Source: an uncultured Lachnotalea sp. (GTDB lineage: Bacteria > Bacillota > Clostridia > Lachnospirales > Lachnospiraceae). From it: a stretch of DNA of 64,000 nt. Positions 20,000 through 29,129 of the stretch are shown here, in pieces. The translations under genes and the position numbers were made by a program. Each line of letters opens with the position of its first letter. Positions within the stretch are counted from its first letter, which is position 1. Location of the stretch: assembly GCA_947066815.1 (NCBI GenBank), contig CAMSZT010000005.1, positions 1 to 64,000 of the forward strand, written 5' to 3'. The notes under the pieces are model-generated. The model did not search any database. It saw nothing but the letters and a program-made list of their open reading frames with translations, and was not told the DNA's origin.

Positions 20000-20347
20000 A
20001 TGGCTATAGTACAATTTGTTGGCTTTGATTATATGAGTACCAGCTGCGTGGCAGAAATCAAACGGAATGTTACTGCTCTGATCGAAACACCGGAGGGAAG
20101 CTGTCCTGGAGACCGGTCTTACGGGATCCCGCAGGAATTCATAGGAATGCCGCCTGATATTGCCCGTAACCTTGCGGCACTTTCTGTGATCGAAAAGCTG
20201 GAGATCTATGAGCCAAGAGTAGAACTGCGTGAGGTAACGGCAAAAGCATCTTTGGAGGACGGCCTTTTGAAGAGTATATATTTGATCGGGCCAAACACAA
20301 AATATGAGGCGGAATCGGAAGAAAAAGAGGATGCCGACGAGGAGTAG
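20000..20347 (+). CDS. Baseplate wedge protein, gpW/gp25-like position
   Basis: Position between GpU-like and gpJ; starts MAIVQFVGFDYMST. Confidence 0.5.
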   Translation: MAIVQFVGFDYMSTSCVAEIKRNVTALIETPEGSCPGDRSYGIPQEFIGMPPDIARNLAALSVIEKLEIYEPRVELREVTAKASLEDGLLKSIYLIGPNTKYEAESEEKEDADEE

Positions 20348-20360
20348 GGAGGCGGTTTTT

Positions 20361-21515
20361 ATGGCAGATATGCTGGCCGGTATCGACAGTTTACCGGATA
20401 TCAGCTTCATTGATGATCTGACCTTGACAGACGTACAGGCGCTTGTGCTTAATGCATTTTATGATCATTACAAGCAGATCACCGGAAAAAAGATCATTCT
20501 TGCCAGGGGTGATCCTTACCGGATCATGATGCTGGCCTGTGCGCAGGTTATCTACCAGGGCCTGCAGCAGGTGGACAAGGCCGGGAAGATGAATTTTCTC
20601 AAATATGCTTATGGGGATTACCTTAAGAATCTGGCCGCACTTAAAAGAGTTACGGAAAACGAGCCGGAAAAGGCGGCTGTCAGGGTACGCTGGAAGCTTG
20701 AACGGCCAAGAGAGTCCGCGACTGCCATCCCTGCAGGGAGCAGGATCACGGCAGATTATGCAGTATATTTTGAAACCCAGGATTATGCGGAGATACCGAT
20801 CGGGGAGACAGAGATCGTTTTGACCATGCTCTGTACAGAGGCCGGGGAACAGGGCAACGGCTACATGGCCGGGGAGCTCAGTGTCCTTGTCGATCCAGTG
20901 GCATTCATTGAAAGCGTGGCCAACATTGAGACATCAAAGGGCGGTACCGACAGGGAATCCGATCAGAGTATCGCAGAGCGGACATTCCTGGCTCCTTCCA
21001 GTTTTTCTACAGCCGGTCCGGATGACGCTTACATATACCACGCGAAGGATTTTAACCAGGAGGTGGGGGACGTTCTGCCAACATCCCCTACGCCGGGCAT
21101 AGTAGACATACGTTTTATCCTGAAGGACGGCAGCATTCCGGGAGAAACTATGATCGCAGAGATGGAGAGACATTTGCGGCAGCGCAGCAAGCGTCCTCTT
21201 ACAGACTTCGTACAGGTCGCGGCGCCGGACGTTGTAAAGTATAACACGGACTTCACTTACTGGATCAATGCCAGCGATCATGCTTCCGCTGCACAGATCC
21301 AGGAGCAGGTCAAACAGGCTGTAAGCGATTATCAGCTGTGGCAGAGTACCGGGATCGGCAGAGACTTAAACCCGGATGAGCTTAAGGCCCTCCTCAAGAA
21401 AGCAGGGGTAAAAAGGGCGGAGATCCGGGAACCGGTATTTACCGTACTGGAGGACACAGAAGTGGCTCAGGCTGCCAGTACAAATATCGTATACGGAGGG
21501 CTTGAGGATGATTGA
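20361..21515 (+). CDS. Baseplate J/gp47 family protein
   Basis: GSRITADYAVYFETQDYAEI...GKGGTDRESDQSIAERTFLAPSSFSTAGPDDAYIYHAKDFNQEVGDV. Confidence 0.92.
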   Translation: MADMLAGIDSLPDISFIDDLTLTDVQALVLNAFYDHYKQITGKKIILARGDPYRIMMLACAQVIYQGLQQVDKAGKMNFLKYAYGDYLKNLAALKRVTENEPEKAAVRVRWKLERPRESATAIPAGSRITADYAVYFETQDYAEIPIGETEIVLTMLCTEAGEQGNGYMAGELSVLVDPVAFIESVANIETSKGGTDRESDQSIAERTFLAPSSFSTAGPDDAYIYHAKDFNQEVGDVLPTSPTPGIVDIRFILKDGSIPGETMIAEMERHLRQRSKRPLTDFVQVAAPDVVKYNTDFTYWINASDHASAAQIQEQVKQAVSDYQLWQSTGIGRDLNPDELKALLKKAGVKRAEIREPVFTVLEDTEVAQAASTNIVYGGLEDD

Positions 21516-22122
21516 TTTTTACGACGGAGAGATAAAAGATATCCTGCCGGCCAACTTGATGGAGGACCCTGCCGCTCAGGCATTCAGCTATGCATTGCGG
21601 GAAGGTACCAGGCTTTTAAACCGATACACGCAGCTTTGTTATGTTTACTGCAACATAGATACAGCACCGGATGCAGTGGTGGACATTTTGGCAAAGGAGC
21701 TCCGGACACAGTATTACAGTGATTCTATGGAGCTCGATGTGAAACGTGGATTAGTGCGAAACACGTTGTCCTGGTATATGACGGCCGGGACACCTGCTGC
21801 CGTTGAAGAACTGGTCGGTATTGTTTTTGGAGAGGGGGAGGTCTCAGAATGGTTTGAGTACGGCGGGAAGCCATACTGGTTTAAGATCAAGACCAATGCC
21901 ATATTGACGGAGGATGCAAACACCTTTTTTTCAGATATGATCAAAAGGGTAAAAAATACCCGAAGCCATATTGAGTCTATAGAGATCCATCGGACTACAA
22001 ACACAAATATATATGTCGGGGGGAGCTACGTGCAGCGGTACAGGCAGGTTGCCGTTGCTGATGCCTATGAAATGAACCTGGAAAAGGATCAGACAATTTC
22101 TTTGGATTCTGAGGAGGGATAA
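21508..22122 (+). CDS. Phage tail protein I
   Basis: IKDILPANLMEDPAAQAFSYALREGTRLLNRYTQLCYVYCNID...DILAKELRTQYY. Confidence 0.9.
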   Translation: MIDFYDGEIKDILPANLMEDPAAQAFSYALREGTRLLNRYTQLCYVYCNIDTAPDAVVDILAKELRTQYYSDSMELDVKRGLVRNTLSWYMTAGTPAAVEELVGIVFGEGEVSEWFEYGGKPYWFKIKTNAILTEDANTFFSDMIKRVKNTRSHIESIEIHRTTNTNIYVGGSYVQRYRQVAVADAYEMNLEKDQTISLDSEEG

Positions 22123-22124
22123 GT

Positions 22125-23198
22125 ATGCCACAGCCATTCAATACAGCAGTTATAACAGACAACGGTGCTCAGTTACTCACCAGGGCTCATGCCGGTGAGG
22201 TCAAAGTAGAATTTACAAGGATCGTAATCGGGAATGGATCCTACAGCGAAGAAGAGCGGTCGGTAACGGCCCTGCAAAAACGGACGGCGCTAAAATCACA
22301 GAAAAACAGCTATCCACTTTCTGATGTTGTCGTTCATTCCGAACACAGCGTAAAGGTGACAGCCCTGATCACAAATCAGGATCCGATCACAGGAGAAGCC
22401 ATAATAAATGATGGATATTATATTAATGAAATGGGCTTGTATGCCAAAGTGAAGGGGGGAGATGACAGCACAGAGATCCTTTACAGCATTACCACAACGA
22501 CAGGCGAAAACGGAGATTTTATGCCTCCTTATAACGGCTATAATCCGGCTCAGATAATACAGGACTATTATGCGACGGTAAGTAATTCAAAAGAGGTCAC
22601 TATCTGTACCGATAACCAGGCGGTAGCTTTGGCTGAGGATATAGAGGAGATCCGGAGGAAATTAGATGAAGATATGGGAGAGGTCAGGGAGGAACTGGCG
22701 GAAAATATAGGAGGGATCAGGGGAGAGCTGGCAGAAAATACAGGAGGAATCCAAACTCAGCTTACCAAATTAACGAATGATCTGGCTGAAAAAGCGGATG
22801 CCTCCCATACACACAGCTACGCCGGCTCCGCATCGGCCGGAGGTTCGGCCGCCAGCGCGGTCAAGCTGGATACTGCGGCGGCTGGGTCGGGGACTCAGCC
22901 AGTGTATTTTTCCGGGGGTAAGCCGGTGGCATGTACTTATTCTCTGGCCAAGTCTGTGCCGGCAAATGCCGTTTTCACGGATACCAATACCTGGAGAGGA
23001 GTGCAGAACAACCTAACCAGTACAGCCACAGACCAATCCCTAACGGCAAATATGGGACGGGTTTTGAACAACAGTATCAGCAGTCTCCGTTCATCATTGA
23101 GCGATGATATCATCAGCCTTCGTTCATCAATACTTAACTATAAAATGTCAGGATTAAATTTTGCCAGCGGCATTAGCGTGGTTGGAGCCGGACAATGA
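22125..23198 (+). CDS. Tail fibre/collar protein; continues in the same frame past TGA 23196-23198 to TAA 23490-23492
   Basis: MPQPFNTAVITDNGAQLLTRAHAGEVKVEFTRIVIGNGSY N-terminal tail-collar motif; 97 open codons after TGA. Confidence 0.88.
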   Translation: MPQPFNTAVITDNGAQLLTRAHAGEVKVEFTRIVIGNGSYSEEERSVTALQKRTALKSQKNSYPLSDVVVHSEHSVKVTALITNQDPITGEAIINDGYYINEMGLYAKVKGGDDSTEILYSITTTTGENGDFMPPYNGYNPAQIIQDYYATVSNSKEVTICTDNQAVALAEDIEEIRRKLDEDMGEVREELAENIGGIRGELAENTGGIQTQLTKLTNDLAEKADASHTHSYAGSASAGGSAASAVKLDTAAAGSGTQPVYFSGGKPVACTYSLAKSVPANAVFTDTNTWRGVQNNLTSTATDQSLTANMGRVLNNSISSLRSSLSDDIISLRSSILNYKMSGLNFASGISVVGAGQ

Positions 23199-23593
23199 GG
23201 AATTGGTAATAGGGGGAATAATCAAATTATAAAATTTCCTGCCACCGGATTATGCATCTTATCTGCACAATTTGGATTCGATAGGGTACCTTCAAACCCG
23301 CTTGCTTTTGCGACGTTCCCCAGTGGTTTTCAGCCAATCGTCTCAATGGGATTCGATTCCGTCGCATTAAACGGAAAGATCTTGAATTTAGAATTTGGAG
23401 AGACGGGGATTGGGACTTATAGTACCATTTCTGTGGGAGAACAGCATCGTATATGTGTTACATATTTATCTAACCCGGAAGTGGTAGTTTAATTGATGAA
23501 AATGGCACAGATTGTTATATGAAATCTTATTGATAAAATGAATTTTCTATCTATTAGACAGAGAAAGGACAAAAATGAACAGAACACGCGACG

Positions 23594-23620
23594 CTCCCTC
23601 ATCAGGGAGTTATTTTTATA
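23594..23620 (+). terminator. Hairpin CTCCCT-catc-AGGGAG followed by TTATTTTTAT
   Basis: Perfect 6-bp stem with T-rich tail between fibre and lysis genes. Confidence 0.6.
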
Positions 23621-23661
23621 CAGAATTTTATGTGCGAAGTCGCATGGAAAGGAGGAGCACG

Positions 23662-23907
23662 ATGACAGAGGCGATCATTGTAGCGGTACTGTCTCTGGCC
23701 GGGACGCTGGCCGGCAGCTACCTATCCAGCCGGAAATCAGCGGTCCTTGTAGCATACCGTTTGGAGGAACTTGAGAAAAAGGTACAGGCTCACAATAATC
23801 TGATCGAACGGACATACCGCCTGGAGGAACGGACAGAGCTTCAGGAGGAGAAGATCAAAGTAGCAAATCACAGGATCGAGGATCTGGAGAAAGAGAGGAA
23901 TCAATAA
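23662..23907 (+). CDS. Small membrane-anchored coiled-coil protein of the lysis module
   Basis: MTEAIIVAVLSLAGTLAGSYLSSRKS + coiled coil; RBS ggaggag. Confidence 0.75.
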   Translation: MTEAIIVAVLSLAGTLAGSYLSSRKSAVLVAYRLEELEKKVQAHNNLIERTYRLEERTELQEEKIKVANHRIEDLEKERNQ

Positions 23908-24111
23908 ATGAATGAGAAAACGAGGATGTGGTGGAAAGCAGCGGGTGTCAGGGCTGTAAAGACGGTCGCGCAGACAGCGGTCGCTACGATCGGCACGGCA
24001 GCAGCTCTGGGGAATGTAGACTGGTTTATGGTGGCTTCTGCTTCCGCGTTGGCAGGGATTTTGTCAATCCTTACATCAGTTGCAGGGCTTCCGGAGGTCA
24101 AGGAGGGATAG
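23908..24111 (+). CDS. Phage holin
   Basis: 67 aa with two hydrophobic segments, r1t-like: VDWFMVASASALAGILSILTSVAGLPEV. Confidence 0.85.
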   Translation: MNEKTRMWWKAAGVRAVKTVAQTAVATIGTAAALGNVDWFMVASASALAGILSILTSVAGLPEVKEG

Positions 24112-24114
24112 GAT

Positions 24115-25158
24115 ATGGTAAAGATCGGATTAGATGCAGGACATTATGCAGGCGACGGCAGAGTGGACAAGGATTTCAGAGCCGCTCTTGGAACAAAAGA
24201 TGAGTACACGCTCAATCTGAGAGTGTATAAGGTTGTTGAAAGGATTTTAGAATCCTCTGGCCATACGGTTATTGACATTGGCCGCCAGGAACAGAGCGTG
24301 ACGGTAAGGGCAAAGAGGGCGGCTCAGAATGAATGTGATCTGGTGGTATCGATCCATCATAATGCAGGGAGAGGACGCGGCGCTACCCTGTTCCGGCATA
24401 AGAACGGGACTATGGGAAGTGCAAGCAGAAGGTTACAGGAGTCCATTTATGCACATGTTGAGAAGATCAATAGGGGAAACCGGAGCACTCCGATCAATAA
24501 GGAAGAGTTTGGTGTGATCAACTGCGATGTTACAAAATGCCCGTCCGTACTGGTCGAATGTGCCTTTATGGATAACTGCACAGATATCGGATTGATCAAT
24601 TCCGCAGGATACGCAGAGCGCATGGGAGCGGCCATCGCGGCCGGGATCAATGATTATACCGGTGCCGCAGGTAATACTGGATCTGGAGAGACTGATGATA
24701 AGCATGCGCCTGTGCCCGCAGTGGTAAAGACGTATAATCCGGCGGCATATGCCAAAGTCAGGGGCCTTACCAAAGCAGATTCTCATCTCAACGTCCGTTC
24801 CGGTCCGGGGACCGGCCATGGAATCCTCCGACAGTTGGCCAATGGCAATGAGGTGGATGTACTGACTCTGTACTCTAACAACTGGGCGAAAGTTAACATC
24901 GTCGGGCAGCAGGGATATGTCCATGCAGATTACCTGGATATCCAGGAGCGGAAACCGGCGAAGCGGATCGTGACTGTGACCGGATGCACAGCCCTCAACG
25001 TCCGGACAATCCCGAACGGCCCGGTCGTCGCGGGGATCGTTAAGGCCGGCACTGTGCTGGACGTGATTGGCTCCGGGAAGGACTCCGACGGGGACACGTG
25101 GCTCCAGGTGAGGCACGGGGGGCTGGCGGGATTCATCTGGCCGAAGTATGTGGAATGA
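24115..25158 (+). CDS. N-acetylmuramoyl-L-alanine amidase endolysin with two SH3-type repeats
   Basis: KIGLDAGHYAGDGRVD...VSIHHNAG...CPSVLVECAFMDN; LNVRSGPGTGHGIL and LNVRTIPNGPVV repeats. Confidence 0.95.
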   Translation: MVKIGLDAGHYAGDGRVDKDFRAALGTKDEYTLNLRVYKVVERILESSGHTVIDIGRQEQSVTVRAKRAAQNECDLVVSIHHNAGRGRGATLFRHKNGTMGSASRRLQESIYAHVEKINRGNRSTPINKEEFGVINCDVTKCPSVLVECAFMDNCTDIGLINSAGYAERMGAAIAAGINDYTGAAGNTGSGETDDKHAPVPAVVKTYNPAAYAKVRGLTKADSHLNVRSGPGTGHGILRQLANGNEVDVLTLYSNNWAKVNIVGQQGYVHADYLDIQERKPAKRIVTVTGCTALNVRTIPNGPVVAGIVKAGTVLDVIGSGKDSDGDTWLQVRHGGLAGFIWPKYVE

Positions 25159-25174
25159 GTATAAGATAAGTCCA

Positions 25175-25195
25175 GTTAGTAACACGTTAGTAACA
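25175..25195. repeat. Tandem direct repeat GTTAGTAACA-c-GTTAGTAACA just past the endolysin; candidate integrase arm site/attachment-end region
   Basis: Two identical 10-mers with 11-bp period at the phage/host boundary. Confidence 0.3.
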
Positions 25196-25361
25196 AAAAT
25201 TCTTCGAAAGTATAGAGTTTACAGGGTTTCTTGCCTTAAAATCTTAAGAAAAATTTAAAGAATCCCTCCGGATCTTTTTCAGGATATCCCGCTATGATAA
25301 AGGAAATCGGGAAGAAGGCAGACAAAAATTTTGTCAGAAGTATCCTGGAAGGAGGGGTAAG

Positions 25362-26489
25362 ATGAAAGGGAGACGGATCGCAGTTTTTTTCTGTATCGGT
25401 ATTCTGGCTTTTTCCGGCTGCAAAAAAGCGGACAGTGAGGGGGGAACGGCCGGTTCGGTCACACGGGCTCAGTATTGCTTCACAGAGGACGGGCTCCTGC
25501 ACAGACAGTCCCTGCGGGGTGGCAGCAAGATCGCGTATTTTGACTATCGGACGAGGACCTGTTACCCTCTGTGCGGGGACCCGAACTGCCTCCACGACAG
25601 CAGGGAGTGTACGGCCGTGTATCTGGCGGATACTAACTGTATCGGGCGGATTGGAGATAAATGGTATTACCAGAAGGATTCGGGGACGGATGCCCAGGTA
25701 TTTTACTGCTGTGACCTGGATGGAAAAAATGAGAAGGTTCTGGGAGAATTCCCGCGTTACTGCACAGGGACCAGTCTTTTTTTCGACCACTTTCTTGTGG
25801 CTGCGACGGAGGAGTGGTTCGTGGACGAGGAAACCGGGGAGGTCAGTGAAAACATGAAATGCGGCATTTACCGGTATGACCTTGAGAGCGGGAAGGAAGA
25901 GCTTCTCGTCCCGGAGCGTGAAAGCCAGCTTGGCGCATACTGCGTATATGGCTGTCATGAAAATCTGCTGGCGTATCTGGAGCTGACCGACGAGGCGGAA
26001 ATGAAATATGAACTCCGGGTGATGGATTTGGAGACGAAACGCGTCACAGAGCCTTTGGGAGACAGGAGGCTCTGGTCACCCGCCCCCTATGCCATGAGCG
26101 GAAGTCTTCTGGTATGCAGCGTCCAGGATGGAGGTGCCTGGGAGGTCGTCGAACTGGATATCGAGTCCGGTGAGTGGAACAGGATCTGGCTGGAAGGCCA
26201 GAAGGGGACGGCGGATATCATCTGGAGTCCGGAGCTTAAGCTTCTGCGGCTTTATGACGAGATAGAGGGCAGGCCCTGCCATAGGACCTGGCAGTATACG
26301 GAAAAGGGGGAATGTGTCCTGGTCCGGGAGGACTGGGAGGAATACCCGTTTTCTCCGATCGTGATCAAGGACGGCGTGATCGTCGGACCATATGGAGGAT
26401 GGGACGATACGACGGGGTTCACACTCGCCGTGATCGGCACGGAGGATTACCTCGCCGGAAAAAGCAATTTTATCAGCCTGCAGGACTGA
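25362..26489 (+). CDS. Lipoprotein, beta-propeller-like, with C-x4-C-x-H-x4-C motif
   Basis: Lipobox LAFSGC; PLCGDPNCLHDSREC. Confidence 0.8.
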   Translation: MKGRRIAVFFCIGILAFSGCKKADSEGGTAGSVTRAQYCFTEDGLLHRQSLRGGSKIAYFDYRTRTCYPLCGDPNCLHDSRECTAVYLADTNCIGRIGDKWYYQKDSGTDAQVFYCCDLDGKNEKVLGEFPRYCTGTSLFFDHFLVAATEEWFVDEETGEVSENMKCGIYRYDLESGKEELLVPERESQLGAYCVYGCHENLLAYLELTDEAEMKYELRVMDLETKRVTEPLGDRRLWSPAPYAMSGSLLVCSVQDGGAWEVVELDIESGEWNRIWLEGQKGTADIIWSPELKLLRLYDEIEGRPCHRTWQYTEKGECVLVREDWEEYPFSPIVIKDGVIVGPYGGWDDTTGFTLAVIGTEDYLAGKSNFISLQD

Positions 26490-26532
26490 CGGATGGCCTT
26501 ATGGGGTTCCCGATGAAGGGAAGGGGGATTTT

Positions 26533-27681
26533 ATGGGATTTAAGAAAAAGAGCAAGCAGGCATGCCTGTTAGGGATCGTTTGCATCCTGGCGCTTTTTGG
26601 CTGCGGGAAAGAGAAGAAGACGGACGAGGCAGGGGGCTCTGTCATGCTTGTGAACCGGTGTTTTACGGAGGAGGGGATCGTACAGCAAAACAACTCCCGC
26701 ACCGGAAAGGTGGATTATTTTGACTATAAGACGAAGAGTTACCGCCCCTTGTGCGGGGCACCAAGCTGTCCCCATAACAGTGAGGAGTGTTTTGCGTTTT
26801 ATCTGAGAAAACATACCGATATCATCGGCCGCCTGGGAGAACGCTGGTATTACCAGAAGGATAAGCCGGACGGAAGCAGGGTGTTTTGCAGCAGCAGCCT
26901 GGACGGGCAGGATGAAAAGGAAATCGGAGAATTTTCCCATGGAAAGGCTTTTGGAGCCGCCCTGTTTTTCGACCATTTCCTTATGACTGCGACCGTGGAC
27001 TGGTTTATCAACGAGGAAACCGGGGAAGTCGACGAAAACGGGAAATGCGGGATCTACCGGTATGATCTTGAGAGCGGGGAGGAAGAGCTTCTCGTCCCAG
27101 AGCGGGAAAGCCTGTGGGATGCATACTGCGTATACGGCTGTTATGAAAACCGTCTGGTGTATCTGGAGCAGACGGACGAGGAGGGCATGGAATACGGGCT
27201 GAGGATCAAGGACCTGGGGACAGGGGATGTCACGAAGCCTTTGGGAGACCTGCTGTTCTGGCCCGTATCCCCCTATGCCATGGAGGGAAGTACCCTGGTG
27301 TGCAACGCGAAAGAGGGGGAATCCAGGAAGGTGATCGAGCTTGATGTGGAGTCCGGAGAGTGGAAGGAGATCCCGAAAGAGCAGGAGGGCGGGGTGGCGG
27401 AGATCTTCTGGACCAAAGATCTCAAGCTTTTAGAATTCCGCGAGGATGTGGACGGAAAGAGTATCCGGAAAGTCTGGCAGTATGGGGAGAACGGAGACGC
27501 CGTATTGGTCCGGGAGACCGAAGGATATCCCTGGTTCCGGCCTTTGGGCATCGCGGACGATCTGCTGGTCGGGCAGTATGGGGAGGAACAGGTGAGCAGA
27601 GACGACGGATTCGAGCTGGGCACCATCCCTGTAGAAGACTATCTGGCAGGGAAAAACAATTTCACCCTCCTGAAGTATTGA
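26533..27681 (+). CDS. Lipoprotein, tandem paralogue of the preceding gene
   Basis: Lipobox LALFGC; PLCGAPSCPHNSEEC; extensive shared segments (YRYDLESGxEELLVPERES). Confidence 0.8.
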   Translation: MGFKKKSKQACLLGIVCILALFGCGKEKKTDEAGGSVMLVNRCFTEEGIVQQNNSRTGKVDYFDYKTKSYRPLCGAPSCPHNSEECFAFYLRKHTDIIGRLGERWYYQKDKPDGSRVFCSSSLDGQDEKEIGEFSHGKAFGAALFFDHFLMTATVDWFINEETGEVDENGKCGIYRYDLESGEEELLVPERESLWDAYCVYGCYENRLVYLEQTDEEGMEYGLRIKDLGTGDVTKPLGDLLFWPVSPYAMEGSTLVCNAKEGESRKVIELDVESGEWKEIPKEQEGGVAEIFWTKDLKLLEFREDVDGKSIRKVWQYGENGDAVLVRETEGYPWFRPLGIADDLLVGQYGEEQVSRDDGFELGTIPVEDYLAGKNNFTLLKY

Positions 27682-27732
27682 ACGAAAAGAAAAATGGCCG
27701 GACAGGGGATGCGCTCCCTCTGCCCGGTCCTT

Positions 27733-29094
27733 TTACAGCTGCAGCAGGGTTTTCTTCCGGCCAAGGTAATAGGCCAGCCCGATAAAGTCGGCCAGGAACC
27801 AGCCGATGGGCACGGACACCCAGATGCCGACGACCCCGACGGCGGGGATGGCGGAGAGGGTATAGGCCAGAAGGACACGGGTGCCGAGGGACACGATGGT
27901 CAGTACCACGGACATGCCGGGCTTTTGGATGGCCCGGTAGAGGCCGTAGAGGAGGAAGAGGCAGCCGATTCCGCAGTAGAAGGCGCCCTCGATGCGCAGA
28001 TACTGGACGCCGGTGGCGAGGATCTCGGTCTCATGGGGCTTCACGAAGATCAGCATCAGGGGTTTTGCAAAGATGCAGACTCCGGCCGTGATCACCAGGC
28101 AGAAGACCACGGAGGAGGCGATGGCGCTTTTGATCCCGCCGCGGATCCGGTCCGTCTTCCCGGCTCCGTAGTTCTGAGCGATGAAGGTGGAGAAGGCATT
28201 GCCGAAATCCTGGACCGGCATGTAGGCGAAGGAGTCGATCTTCACGGCGGCGGCAAAGGCGGCCATGACCGTGGGGCCGAAGCTGTTGATCCGTCCCTGG
28301 ACCATGAGGATGCCGAAATTCATGATGGACTGCTGGAGGCAGGTGAGGAAAGAAAACTGAGAGATCTCCGGCAGGATGCCGGGCTCCAGGTGCAGGTGCC
28401 TCCGGCTAAGCCTGAGCTCCGGAAATTTCACCAGGGTGTAGATCAGGATGCCGATCCCGGATACATACTGGGAGATCACCGTGGCGGCCGCTGCCCCCTC
28501 GGCTCCCCAGTGGAAGGAGAGGACAAATAACAGGTCCAGCCCGATGTTTAAGAGGGCGGAGACTCCGAGGAAGAGGAGGGGGACGACGGAGTTTCCCAGG
28601 GCACGGAGCAGTGAGGCGAAGAAATTGTAGAGGAAGGTGGCGGCGATCCCCATGAAGATGATCCACAGATACCCCCGCATCATCTCGTAGATCTCCTCCG
28701 GCGTCTGCAGGAGCCGCATGATCGGATCGATGAACAGGAATACGGCCAGGTTCAGGACCACGGCACAGCCCGCCACCAGGAAGAAGGAGGCAAAAATACT
28801 GTATTTTAACCGCTCCATATTTTTGGCGCCATAGCAGGTGGAGAATACGGCCCCGCTCCCCATGCAGAGCCCCAAAAGGATCGAGGTCAGAAAGGTCATC
28901 AGCGTGTAGGCGGAACCGACGGCGGCCAGAGCACCTGATCCCAGAAACTGGCCCACGATCAGGGTGTCCGCGATGTTATAGAGCTGCTGGAGAAGATTTC
29001 CCAGAATCATGGGAAGGGCGAACAGCAGCATGGTCTTTGTGATGTCTCCGGTGGTGAGGTCTTTTTTCTTTTCGGTCAGATCCTTTGTTTTCAT
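27733..29094 (-). CDS. MATE family efflux transporter
   Basis: TTGDITKTMLLFALPMILGNLLQQLYNIADTLIVGQFLGSGALAAVGSAYTL. Confidence 0.95.
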   Translation of the reverse strand: MKTKDLTEKKKDLTTGDITKTMLLFALPMILGNLLQQLYNIADTLIVGQFLGSGALAAVGSAYTLMTFLTSILLGLCMGSGAVFSTCYGAKNMERLKYSIFASFFLVAGCAVVLNLAVFLFIDPIMRLLQTPEEIYEMMRGYLWIIFMGIAATFLYNFFASLLRALGNSVVPLLFLGVSALLNIGLDLLFVLSFHWGAEGAAAATVISQYVSGIGILIYTLVKFPELRLSRRHLHLEPGILPEISQFSFLTCLQQSIMNFGILMVQGRINSFGPTVMAAFAAAVKIDSFAYMPVQDFGNAFSTFIAQNYGAGKTDRIRGGIKSAIASSVVFCLVITAGVCIFAKPLMLIFVKPHETEILATGVQYLRIEGAFYCGIGCLFLLYGLYRAIQKPGMSVVLTIVSLGTRVLLAYTLSAIPAVGVVGIWVSVPIGWFLADFIGLAYYLGRKKTLLQL

Positions 29095-29129
29095 CGTTTT
29101 ATTTCCTCTGCAGGTTTCTCCTGTCTGTC

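Larger units (their letters stand above)
1..25158 (+). mobile_element. Prophage, right-hand portion: contractile-tailed (myovirus-type) phage with lambda-type packaging genes; left end lies outside the window
   Basis: Continuous co-directional packaging-head-tail-baseplate-fibre-lysis gene order; host-type genes resume at 25362. Confidence 0.93.

Noticed and set aside
22125-23492. Possible diversity-generating retroelement acting on the fibre tip
   Set aside because: No reverse transcriptase, no second copy (template repeat) of the fibre 3' end found in the window.
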